From NCBI RefSeq assembly GCF_020532805.1, contig NZ_MQTQ01000055.1, positions 1 through 38,887 of the forward strand: a DNA stretch of 38,887 nucleotides, read 5' to 3'. Under the pieces are notes generated by a model. The model did not search any database, had not been told where the DNA came from, and was given only the letters and a program-made list of their open reading frames with translations. Below are positions 23,204-30,141 of the stretch, in pieces. A program made the position numbers and the translations under genes. Position 1 is the stretch's first letter; every line of letters starts with the position of its first letter. Source of the stretch: Arthrobacter sp. SO5 (GTDB taxonomy: Bacteria > Actinomycetota > Actinomycetes > Actinomycetales > Micrococcaceae).

Positions 23204-24655
23204 GTGAAACAGCAACTTCATACCATGCCGGGGGAATCCCACGCCGCGCAGCCGCTGTGGCGCAACCGCGATTTCCTCCTTGCCAGCAGCGCCCGCTTCG
23301 TCGCCACGGCCGGCATGGGGGCAGTCATCATCAGCGTCATGCTGCACCTGCAGAACCTGGCCGCAGCCGGCCAGACCGCGGTTGCCGGGCCCTGGCTGGT
23401 CGCGGCCTATCTCTTCTGCTCGGCGCTCCCCCTGGTGTTGCTGGCACCTTGGGCGGGCCGGTTGGCGGACACCCGGGATTCCCGCACGCTGGCGACGGCG
23501 TCGTCCGTGGCCAGTGCCGCGGCGGTCGCCGGCATGGGCCTGGGGCTGCAGTACCTGGACAACTACCTTCCGGTGCTGTTCACCATGACGTTTCTGCTAG
23601 GCGCCGCCCAGGCGGTGGCCGGGCCAACCTGGCAGGCACTCCTGCCCCGGATCGTAGGCGAGGAGCGGACCCCGCGGGCGCTGGGCACCATGCAGGCAAC
23701 CATCATGATCGCGGGCATGGTCGGACCGGCAGCGGGCGGCCTACTCAGCGGCTGGGGCGGAACCGGCCTGGTGTTTGCCGTGGCCTGCGGCTGCTATCTG
23801 GTCATGGCCGTGGGCGCCTCGCTGATCCGGACCCGCCGCGGCACGGCCGCCGAGCGGGTCGGCAAGGAAAATCCCGCCCTGCTGGACGGTCTGCGCCTGC
23901 TCCGGCGGGACGGCCTGGTCTGGCCCCTGGTCCTCGGCGCCCTGTTCTTCATCACTGTCGGGGAGGCGACCAACGTCCTGGAAGTATTCCTGGCCCGGGA
24001 CGAACTCGGCGCCACCGAAACGCAGTACGGGCTGCTGGCCGCCTCGTTTGGACTGGGGATGGCGTCCGGTGCCTCGCTGGCCGGGCGGATCAAGACCCCT
24101 CCGCTCCGACTGCGCATGCTGCTGATCTCCATGGCCGTAACCTCGGCCTTCCTGGGGATCATGGCGCTGGTGCCCAGTGTGGAACTGCTGTTAGTCGCCT
24201 ATACCGCGATGGGGGCCGCCTGCGGCATGCTGAACGCGTGCTTCGGGGCGATCGCGATCCTGCGGATTCCGGAGAGCGGACGCGGCCAGGCGATGGCGAT
24301 CCTCGGCGGCCTCACCCGGGCTGTCTCCATCGGGGCGCTCGCGCTGGGCGGGCTGCTCGGCGCCCTGCTCCCCGTTCGGATGACCTTCCTGATCGCCGGT
24401 ACGGGTGGTGTCCTGGCCGCCCTGGCCCTGGCGGCCTATGTCCTGCCGAGGTTCGGCAATGAAGGTGCGTCAGGCGGGTTGGCGTCAGGCGGGCTGGCGT
24501 CAGGCGGGGAGCAGGAAGCCGTCGCGGACCAGGTTCCCCACCTCCGCCAGGAGCCTGCCGCGGAAGGCCTCGGCGTCGAAGCCTTCGTCGCCGCCCAGCA
24601 GCGCCTCGAGGGCGCCGATGATCTGCCCGACGGACAGGTCACCGTCGCACGCTGA
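23204..24655 (+). CDS. MFS transporter (drug-exporter-like)
   Basis: Protein of 483 residues with 12 predicted membrane helices. The MFS motif A is seen as GRLADTRDSRTLA between helices 2 and 3, and again weakly as AGRIKTPPLRLR after helix 8. Substrate is unknown; exporters of this type are often drug pumps. The promoter at 23168-23196 would start the RNA at about 23203, so the GTG at 23204 is the likely, leaderless start; GTG 23198 falls too close to the -10 and ATG 23225 lacks a ribosome site. After the last helix the frame runs on for about 65 residues (three AlaSerGlyGlyLeu-type repeats, then antisense to the methyltransferase gene), so the tail is probably an accident of a lost stop. Confidence 0.85.
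   Translation: MKQQLHTMPGESHAAQPLWRNRDFLLASSARFVATAGMGAVIISVMLHLQNLAAAGQTAVAGPWLVAAYLFCSALPLVLLAPWAGRLADTRDSRTLATASSVASAAAVAGMGLGLQYLDNYLPVLFTMTFLLGAAQAVAGPTWQALLPRIVGEERTPRALGTMQATIMIAGMVGPAAGGLLSGWGGTGLVFAVACGCYLVMAVGASLIRTRRGTAAERVGKENPALLDGLRLLRRDGLVWPLVLGALFFITVGEATNVLEVFLARDELGATETQYGLLAASFGLGMASGASLAGRIKTPPLRLRMLLISMAVTSAFLGIMALVPSVELLLVAYTAMGAACGMLNACFGAIAILRIPESGRGQAMAILGGLTRAVSIGALALGGLLGALLPVRMTFLIAGTGGVLAALALAAYVLPRFGNEGASGGLASGGLASGGEQEAVADQVPHLRQEPAAEGLGVEAFVAAQQRLEGADDLPDGQVTVAR
24467..24511. repeat. 15-bp tandem repeat, three units, at the MFS/methyltransferase junction
   Basis: Units at 24467, 24482 and 24497 share GCGTCAGGCGGG and vary in the last bases. On the plus strand they encode Ala-Ser-Gly-Gly-Leu in the MFS tail. 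On the minus strand each unit contains TGACGC, and the methyltransferase stop TGA (24502-24500) lies in the third unit. Confidence 0.88.
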
Positions 24656-26134
24656 GACGAGGCCGGCCAGCTCGGTGCTCAGCAGGTTGGTGCGGCGGAG
24701 ACCGGCACCCTGGCGCAGCAGGATGACGCCGGGGTGTTCGGCGCCGGGACGCTGGTGCCGCTCCTCGGTGACGTCCTCGGCCACCAGAAGGTGCGCGGCG
24801 GCGATGTCGTGGGCGGCCAGCCAGTCGGCGCGTTCCACCGCGGCGCCGAGGTGCGGGCCGACGGGCTGCTCGATCGGATAGGTGATCTCTTCGAAGCGTC
24901 TCAGCACCGCGGGGCCCGACGCCGGGCGCCGCAGCCAGATCATGCCGAAGCCGATCGCCTCCACGTCCCGGGACGCGAAGTCGTCCAGGTACGCAGCGTA
25001 GGAGTCCTGGTAATGCACCCGGTCACGTGCCTCCGAGGCGTCCTGCAGCCAGGTCTCCGCGTACTGCTCGGGGCTGACTTGCTCGCGCTGGATGACCCAG
25101 ACGTCCGTGTCCGGAGTGGCCCAGCTTTGCGGCCGTTCGGCCCAGTCTGTGCCCGCCGGGATCTCCCAGTTCCCCAGAAGCTGGGCTGTTCCGGCCGGAG
25201 CGAGGACCGAGGGCAGCGCCACCACGAGCGAGGCGACGATCTCATCCCCCGGGAGACCCCCGTCGCGGTACGTGAACTGGTCCGCGGCGGCCTCGCCCGG
25301 GCTGCGGGGGGTGATGACGAACGGCGGATTGGAGACCACCAGTTCAAACTCCTCGCCCGCGACGGGGTCGAGCAGGGACCCCAGCCGCAGGCTCACGCGG
25401 GCCTCCAGATCGAAGGGGTCCAGGTGCAGCGCCGCGGCGTTGAGCAGCAGATTGAAGCGGGTGAAGGCCAGGGCCCGTGCTGAAATGTCTGTGGCCGTCA
25501 CGTGGTCCGCGTGGTGCAGCAGGTGGAAGGTCTGGATCCCGCAGCCGGTGCCGAGATCCAGGGCAGTGGCCACGTGACGGCGCGTGGTGACCTGCACCAG
25601 GGTGGTGGACGCCTGCCCGATCCCCAGGACGTGGTCGTGCCGGAGGACGCCGGGGCGCTGGTGCGCGGCGAGGTCACTGGCCACCCAGAGGTCCGCCCCG
25701 CCGCTGCCGACTCCGTCGTCCCCCACGGTCGGGTCCCAGCCGTAGGGCCGCAGGTCCACCTTCGCCTGAATGTGGCCCTCCGCAGACTGCTCCACGAGGC
25801 CCAGCTCGAGCAGGCCGTCCGTGCGTAAACCCGGCAGTGCAGCGTCGAGGGTTTCGGCCCGCTGCGGCTCCGCGAGCAGCCACAGGCGGACGACGGCGGC
25901 GAGCGCCGCCGTCGTCGGCTCGCCGTGGAGGGCACGATCGGTGACGATGAGGGCAGGGACGAGCTGGTCCCGGCTGAGGGCGGCGTGCGCGGCCGGACCG
26001 AGCAGCCCGGCCACGCCGTCGACCGTGTAGCCGATGCTGGACAGGCCCGCGGCGAGCGCTGCCAGCAGCCCGGGGAGGTCGCTGCGCGGTGCTTCGGGGG
26101 TGTTGCCGGCCGTGAAATGCGTTGATGGAGTCAC
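24500..26134 (-). CDS. Class I SAM-dependent methyltransferase (NPPF type)
   Basis: Protein of about 544 residues. An N-terminal helical domain (to about 160) precedes a Rossmann methyltransferase domain: ATALDLGTGCGIQTFHLL is motif I, VTATDISARALAFTRFNLL is motif II, and VVSNPPF is the catalytic NPPF of N-methyltransferases acting on amide or amine nitrogens. The C-terminal 180 residues form a further domain with an HTH-like end (LSVGQIIGALEALLGGDEGFD). The target could be protein, RNA or DNA base and cannot be named. The start is GTG at 26134, 11 bases after the MerR gene stop on the same strand, with a TAAACT box seven bases before it. It overlaps the MFS gene tail by 156 bases. Confidence 0.85.
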   Translation of the reverse strand: MTPSTHFTAGNTPEAPRSDLPGLLAALAAGLSSIGYTVDGVAGLLGPAAHAALSRDQLVPALIVTDRALHGEPTTAALAAVVRLWLLAEPQRAETLDAALPGLRTDGLLELGLVEQSAEGHIQAKVDLRPYGWDPTVGDDGVGSGGADLWVASDLAAHQRPGVLRHDHVLGIGQASTTLVQVTTRRHVATALDLGTGCGIQTFHLLHHADHVTATDISARALAFTRFNLLLNAAALHLDPFDLEARVSLRLGSLLDPVAGEEFELVVSNPPFVITPRSPGEAAADQFTYRDGGLPGDEIVASLVVALPSVLAPAGTAQLLGNWEIPAGTDWAERPQSWATPDTDVWVIQREQVSPEQYAETWLQDASEARDRVHYQDSYAAYLDDFASRDVEAIGFGMIWLRRPASGPAVLRRFEEITYPIEQPVGPHLGAAVERADWLAAHDIAAAHLLVAEDVTEERHQRPGAEHPGVILLRQGAGLRRTNLLSTELAGLVSACDGDLSVGQIIGALEALLGGDEGFDAEAFRGRLLAEVGNLVRDGFLLPA

Positions 26135-26144
26135 CCGGACAAGT

Positions 26145-26921
26145 TTAGAGGTGCTTGCCCGCGTAGATCCGCAGCGCGTCCCGGACGATGGCGGCCCCGG
26201 CTTCGCCGCCATAGTTCGCGGCGAAGCGCGGATCGGCCACGTACATTTCGCCAAGGCCGGTCACATAGCCCTTCACGTCGCTGCTGGTGCCGCCGCCGGT
26301 GCCGGACGCGGCCGCGGGCGTACCCGGAATGCCGGTGAGCCACTCGACCTGCCGCCGGGCCAGGTCCTGTGCCTCCGTGCTGTCCGGCGCAGTGCCCGTT
26401 TGCGCTGCCGCGATCCAGTCGCTGCCCAGCTGCCGGGCGCGCTGCTTCCACGCGGCCTTCTGCTCCGCCGACATGCCGTTCCACCAGGCGTTCCCTGTGG
26501 CGTAGGCGTCTTTGCCCCAGCGCTCCTCCACTTCATCCTTGTACCGGGCGTGGTCAAAGCCGTCGAACATTTCTTCCGCCATGATCTTTCCTCCTGCTTT
26601 CATCGCTGTGATGGTGTGTTGGACCGAGGCGATCTGCCGGGCCAGCCGGTCCTGTTCCTGCCGCAGCCAGTCCAGGTGGCGGCTGAGCGCCCTTTCCGCG
26701 TCGGACTCGCGTCCCAGGACCTCGGCGATCGCCGGCAGCCCGAGCCCCAGCCCGCGCAGGAGCAGGATGCGCTGCAGTTGCACGAGCGAGGCCTGGTCGT
26801 AATACCGGTAGCCGTTCCCGCCGGTGCGGCTGGGCTTGAGCAGCCCGACGTCGTCATAGTGGCGAAGTGTCCGGCTGGTGGTTCCGGCGAGCTTGGCGAT
26901 CTGTTGCACGGACCAGTCCAT
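26145..26921 (-). CDS. MerR family regulator with TipAS-type ligand domain
   Basis: Protein of 258 residues. The MerR winged helix is at the N terminus (WSVQQIAKLAGTTSRTLRHYDDVGLLKPSR, then GYRYYDQASLVQLQRILLLR), followed by a coiled-coil helix to about 105. The C-terminal half (about 115-258) resembles the TipAS antibiotic-binding domain: FDHARYKDEVEERWGKDAYATGNAWWNGMS and YVADPRFAANYGGEAGAAIVRDAL. TipA-type proteins bind thiopeptide-like drugs and activate genes. AGGAGGG lies five bases before the ATG. The gene has a textbook MerR promoter with a 19-bp spacer, so it most likely controls itself and the downstream methyltransferase. Confidence 0.93.
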   Translation of the reverse strand: MDWSVQQIAKLAGTTSRTLRHYDDVGLLKPSRTGGNGYRYYDQASLVQLQRILLLRGLGLGLPAIAEVLGRESDAERALSRHLDWLRQEQDRLARQIASVQHTITAMKAGGKIMAEEMFDGFDHARYKDEVEERWGKDAYATGNAWWNGMSAEQKAAWKQRARQLGSDWIAAAQTGTAPDSTEAQDLARRQVEWLTGIPGTPAAASGTGGGTSSDVKGYVTGLGEMYVADPRFAANYGGEAGAAIVRDALRIYAGKHL

Positions 26922-26981
26922 GCCGTCCCTCCTCCCGGGTCTCGTGGTCCTCGAAGCGTAGGCTCCGAGGCTGTTTCCTTG

Positions 26982-27012
26982 AGCCTAAAGCTTGACGCAG
27001 CGTCAAGGTCAA
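26982..27012 (-). promoter_or_regulatory. MerR-type promoter with 19-bp spacer and perfect operator
   Basis: Minus-strand TTGACC (-35, 27007-27012) and TAGGCT (-10, 26982-26987) are 19 bases apart. The spacer is filled by a 17-bp perfect palindrome, CTTGACGCTGCGTCAAG on the minus strand (26991-27007). Over-long spacers with a dyad between the boxes are the hallmark of MerR-activated promoters, where the regulator twists DNA to bring the boxes into line. Confidence 0.85.
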
Positions 27013-27088
27013 GCGGTCGAAGACGATTCGGCCGGCACCGGCCTTGATCGCGGACGGCGGCACCGTGGCCAGGCGGTAAGTTGGAGGA

Positions 27089-27550
27089 ATGCTTTTCCGC
27101 GCCTCACGCCCCCTGCACCCGCCGACCCTCCGGCGCCGGGTCGCCGCCGCAGCGGCCTGCGCCGCCGTCGTCCTGGCCGCGTCAGCGTGCTCGTCGGCCG
27201 GTTCCATCGAATCTGCCGACGTACAGGCGTGGAAGGCCACCGCCTTGCCCTCGGCCGGCGGGACCGTACTGGAGGATGCTGGCAAGATCCTCAACCGGGA
27301 TCCGATCGTGAGGACGGCAACGGGTGTCCAGGCGGGGAGCTACACGCTGACCATGAGCTGCGACGGCGGCGGCAAGGCGTTCTTCAGCATCTCCCTCGAC
27401 GGCACCAGGCTGACCGAGGCAGGTGCTGCCTGCAACGGAAGCCACGAGACTGCACGCATCAAGGTTCCCGCTCCAGGCACGCTGGAGGTCAGCACGGCGA
27501 GCGTGGACGCCCCGCTCATCTACGCCTACCATCTGGTTCCCGCGGGGTAA
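27089..27550 (+). CDS. Small secreted protein, probable lipoprotein, paralogue 1
   Basis: Protein of 153 residues. The N terminus is basic, then hydrophobic (VAAAAACAAVVLAASAC), with a plausible lipobox ending at Cys34. The mature part has a beta-rich core with AGSYTLTMSCDGGGKAFFSISLDG and a disulfide-capable second cysteine (AACNG). The core motif Gly-Ser-Tyr-(Thr/Ser)-(Leu/Val)-Thr-x-x-Cys recurs in the remnant at 27551-27718 and in the gene at 27759. A -10-like TAAGTT (27077-27082) ends six bases before the ATG, so the mRNA may be leaderless. Function is unknown. Confidence 0.72.
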   Translation: MLFRASRPLHPPTLRRRVAAAAACAAVVLAASACSSAGSIESADVQAWKATALPSAGGTVLEDAGKILNRDPIVRTATGVQAGSYTLTMSCDGGGKAFFSISLDGTRLTEAGAACNGSHETARIKVPAPGTLEVSTASVDAPLIYAYHLVPAG

Positions 27551-27718
27551 CTTGGGGATCCGTCCGAAGAGCTGCTGATGGGCGGAGCCGGAGGCCTCGG
27601 CGGCGGCGGATTCCGCCGTGCCATCGGAGCTGCGGACAAGGGCGCCTACACCGTCACCGCCGTGTGCGTCGGCGCACCGCATGTGGCTGTTGAGCGGCTG
27701 TCTGAACAGGGGCCGTAA
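27551..27718 (+). pseudogene. Fragment of a third paralogue of the small secreted proteins
   Basis: Directly after the TAA of the preceding gene, in the same frame, 55 codons stay open until TAA at 27716. They read a Gly-rich stretch and then KGAYTVTAVCVGAPHVAVERL, which repeats the core motif of the two neighbours. There is no signal peptide and no good start, so this is most likely the 3' end of a decayed duplicate. Codon use is still gene-like. Read-through of the upstream stop is a remote alternative. Confidence 0.5.
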
Positions 27719-27758
27719 GACTCTTTCCTTCCCTTCCGCACGGGCCTAAAGTGAGGCC

Positions 27759-28304
27759 ATGCCCCTCGCGTCGGCAACGTGGGTTCCGCGGAAGCGCACC
27801 GCGGCGGCCGCCGTCGTAGTCTGTTGCGTGCTGACCCTTGGCGCGGGGCTTAGCGGCTGCGCTTACGAGTACAACGAAGGATCCTCCAGCGAGGGCTCCC
27901 CGTCGTCCTCCGCGTCGACGTTCACGAATCCCGCCATCCCCAAGGATCCCGGGCTGGACCTTCCGGTGTCGGGGGCGGAATTGGAGGCGTGGGTCAAGCA
28001 GGCGCTACCGGATGCCGCGGGCCAGGTGTTCCAGACGGGCTACGGCTCGCTGGATGCCGACGAGGAACAGAACGAAACGACCACCGTGTTGCCCCAAGGA
28101 AGCTACTCCGTGACGCTGGCCTGCCGGAGCAGCAAGCGTGTGTCGTTCAACATCAGCAACGGCGAGAACGATGTGGTGGATCTGACCCTGCGATGCGGGG
28201 CCTCACGGGTGAACGTGATCTCCCTGCCCGCCGATGCAATACTCACCGTCAAGGTCGATGCGGACGCACCGTCGAACTTCGCCTACCGGGTGAGCCGGAT
28301 CTGA
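27759..28304 (+). CDS. Small lipoprotein, paralogue 2
   Basis: Protein of 181 residues with a clear signal sequence (RKRTAAAAVVVCCVLTLGAGLSGC) and lipobox LSGC at Cys34. A Ser-rich linker follows, then a region GLDLPVSGAELEAWVKQALPDAAGQVF matching the start of the mature part of paralogue 1 (SADVQAWKATALPSAGGTVL), and the core QGSYSVTLACRSSKRVSFNISNG with a second cysteine (LRCG). So it is a diverged duplicate of the gene at 27089. A TAAAGT box (27747-27752) ends six bases before the ATG. It is likely anchored outside the membrane. Function is unknown. Confidence 0.78.
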   Translation: MPLASATWVPRKRTAAAAVVVCCVLTLGAGLSGCAYEYNEGSSSEGSPSSSASTFTNPAIPKDPGLDLPVSGAELEAWVKQALPDAAGQVFQTGYGSLDADEEQNETTTVLPQGSYSVTLACRSSKRVSFNISNGENDVVDLTLRCGASRVNVISLPADAILTVKVDADAPSNFAYRVSRI

Positions 28305-28313
28305 CCGACGCCC

Positions 28314-28339
28314 CGGTGCGGCGCTTCGGTGCGGCGCTT
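28314..28339. repeat. 13-bp direct repeat between lipoprotein and trhO stops
   Basis: CGGTGCGGCGCTT occurs twice without a gap (28314-28326, 28327-28339) in the short convergent gap. Nothing else is seen there; no hairpin terminator is evident. Confidence 0.75.
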
Positions 28340-28361
28340 CGGGACCCGTGACGTGCCGGGA

Positions 28362-29255
28362 TCAGGCCGCGCAACCGTCCGGGCAGCGCAGCGTCTCGGG
28401 ACTGGCGGCGCAGTCCGAGCAATAGAGGGTGAGCGTGCGGCACTCCGGGTTGGAGCAGTTCTCGAACTTGCTCGTGGGTGCCAGGCAGCGGACGCATTCG
28501 CCGATCGTCTTTGCGTCCTCGCTGAACTCGAGGTGCATGCGCTTGTCGAACACGTAGAGCGAACCCTCCCACAGGCCCTGGTCCTTGAAGGCCTCCCCGT
28601 AGCGGACGATTCCGCCGTCGAGCTGGTAGACCTCCTTGAAGCCGCGGTTCACCATCAGGCTGGAGAGCACCTCGCAGCGGATGCCGCCGGTGCAGTAGGT
28701 GACCACCGGCTTGTCCTTGAGCGCGTCGTACTTGCCGGAGTCGAGTTCCTTGATGAAATCGTTCGTTGTGGCCACATCGGGGACGATCGCGTCCCTGAAC
28801 TTGCCGATCTGGGCCTCGAAGCCGTTGCGGCCGTCGAAGAACACGACGTCGTCCCCGGCGTCCTTTTTGGCCTGGACCAGCCGGTGCAGCTCATCCGGCG
28901 TGACGTGCGTTCCGCCGCCGACGACGCCGTTGGCATCGACCTTCAGCTCGCCCGGGGCGCCGAAGGACACGATCTCATCCCGGACCTTGACGCTCAGCCG
29001 GGGGAAGTCCGCGGCGCCGCCGTCGGACCACTTCACATCGATGCCGTGGAAGCCTTTGTATTCCCGCGTCGTCTTCACATACTGTTTGACCGCCCCCAGC
29101 TCGCCGCCGACGGTGGCATTGATACCATCCCTGGAGATGATGATGCGCCCGGTCAATCCGAGTTTCTCGCACAGGGAGCGCTGCCAGAGCCGGACGGCGT
29201 CCGGGTCCGGCAGGGGGGTAAAGCCGTAAAAGAGCACAATTCGGTTCAAAGCCAC
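28362..29255 (-). CDS. trhO: tRNA uridine-34 hydroxylase TrhO (rhodanese-related)
   Basis: Protein of 297 residues, the usual length. TrhO (YceA) hydroxylates uridine at tRNA position 34 with oxygen. The N-terminal acylphosphatase-like domain has [16 protein letters not shown]; the rhodanese domain has [19 protein letters not shown] and the active-site loop [14 protein letters not shown]. The C terminus is a cysteine-rich zinc-like module: CVRC, CSNPEC, CSDC and a last CPDGC. The start is GTG at 29255, with TACCCT (29263-29268) seven bases ahead. Confidence 0.93.
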   Translation of the reverse strand: MALNRIVLFYGFTPLPDPDAVRLWQRSLCEKLGLTGRIIISRDGINATVGGELGAVKQYVKTTREYKGFHGIDVKWSDGGAADFPRLSVKVRDEIVSFGAPGELKVDANGVVGGGTHVTPDELHRLVQAKKDAGDDVVFFDGRNGFEAQIGKFRDAIVPDVATTNDFIKELDSGKYDALKDKPVVTYCTGGIRCEVLSSLMVNRGFKEVYQLDGGIVRYGEAFKDQGLWEGSLYVFDKRMHLEFSEDAKTIGECVRCLAPTSKFENCSNPECRTLTLYCSDCAASPETLRCPDGCAA

Positions 29256-29397
29256 GTATTTAAGGGTACTGGCTGGACCGAAAACCGGAGACCCGAGCCT
29301 TTCCCGTCCGCCGGCACCATCACAATTGGAAATGCAATCCGGGTTCCCCGACCCGGCCCCCCTGTTGCCTGCGGCAGGGCTGGAATACGCTCATCTC

Positions 29398-30090
29398 ATG
29401 AGTCTGGATGCCATGGTTGAAGACACAGCCCACCTGCTGGAAATCTGGGTTACCGGCTGGGCCGCTTGCCGGGGCTACGGCATCCGCAGGGTGGGCCGGT
29501 TTCCCGCAGCGCTGCGCGCTGACACCACTGGAGAATGGGAGTACTTCGCCCACGATCCTTCCGACGCGGAGTTCGCTGCGCTGGCGGTCGCCACCGCAGA
29601 AGTCCCCGCCCGTATCCTCACAATCCTCACCAACGATGCAGCGCGATACACCTCCCTGGCACGGCAGCAAGGACTCAATGTCACGTCGGCTTCCCAGACC
29701 ATGATGATCGTGGACATGGAGACCCAGGATTCCGAGGACCCCTGGCTCTCCGACGACGACCTCGCGCTCGTAAGCTCCATTGCCAACGGGGTCCACCATG
29801 CCGTGGTCAGTGCAGGCGAGGAAGTGGCGGCGAGCGGCCGCGTCTTCGTAGTGGGCCAGACGGCGATCTTCGACAAGATCGTGACCGAGCCCGGCTTCAA
29901 GCGCCGCGGCCTCGGCAGCTTCATCATGCGCGCCCTTGCCGCCCAGGCGTTCGAGCACGACGTCGAAACCGGTCTGCTGCTGGCCTCGCTCGACGGGCAG
30001 AAGTTGTATTCGCACCTGGGCTGGCGGACCGTCTGCCAGGTCCTGATGCTCTCAGCCTCGGACGAAGGCTCCGATCTGTCTGTGGGCTGA
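29398..30090 (+). CDS. GNAT family N-acetyltransferase
   Basis: Protein of 230 residues. The C-terminal half is a GNAT acetyl-CoA domain: VVGQTAIFDKIVTEPGFKRRGLGSFIMRALAAQAFE, where RRGLGS is motif A, and GLLLASLDGQKLYSHLGWRTV is motif B. The N-terminal half is a degenerate domain of similar fold. The acceptor is unknown. The ATG at 29398 is preferred over 29326 because TACGCT ends six bases before it and the earlier start has no ribosome site. It is divergent from trhO. Confidence 0.88.
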   Translation: MSLDAMVEDTAHLLEIWVTGWAACRGYGIRRVGRFPAALRADTTGEWEYFAHDPSDAEFAALAVATAEVPARILTILTNDAARYTSLARQQGLNVTSASQTMMIVDMETQDSEDPWLSDDDLALVSSIANGVHHAVVSAGEEVAASGRVFVVGQTAIFDKIVTEPGFKRRGLGSFIMRALAAQAFEHDVETGLLLASLDGQKLYSHLGWRTVCQVLMLSASDEGSDLSVG

Positions 30091-30141
30091 CGGCCGCACC
30101 GCCCGCCGGGGTGATTTCGGCCGGGGTGAAAGAATGGACTC

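Noticed and set aside
27551..27718. Stop-codon read-through extending the first small lipoprotein
   Set aside because: The downstream frame repeats the core motif of the protein itself, which fits a decayed duplicate better than a functional extension.
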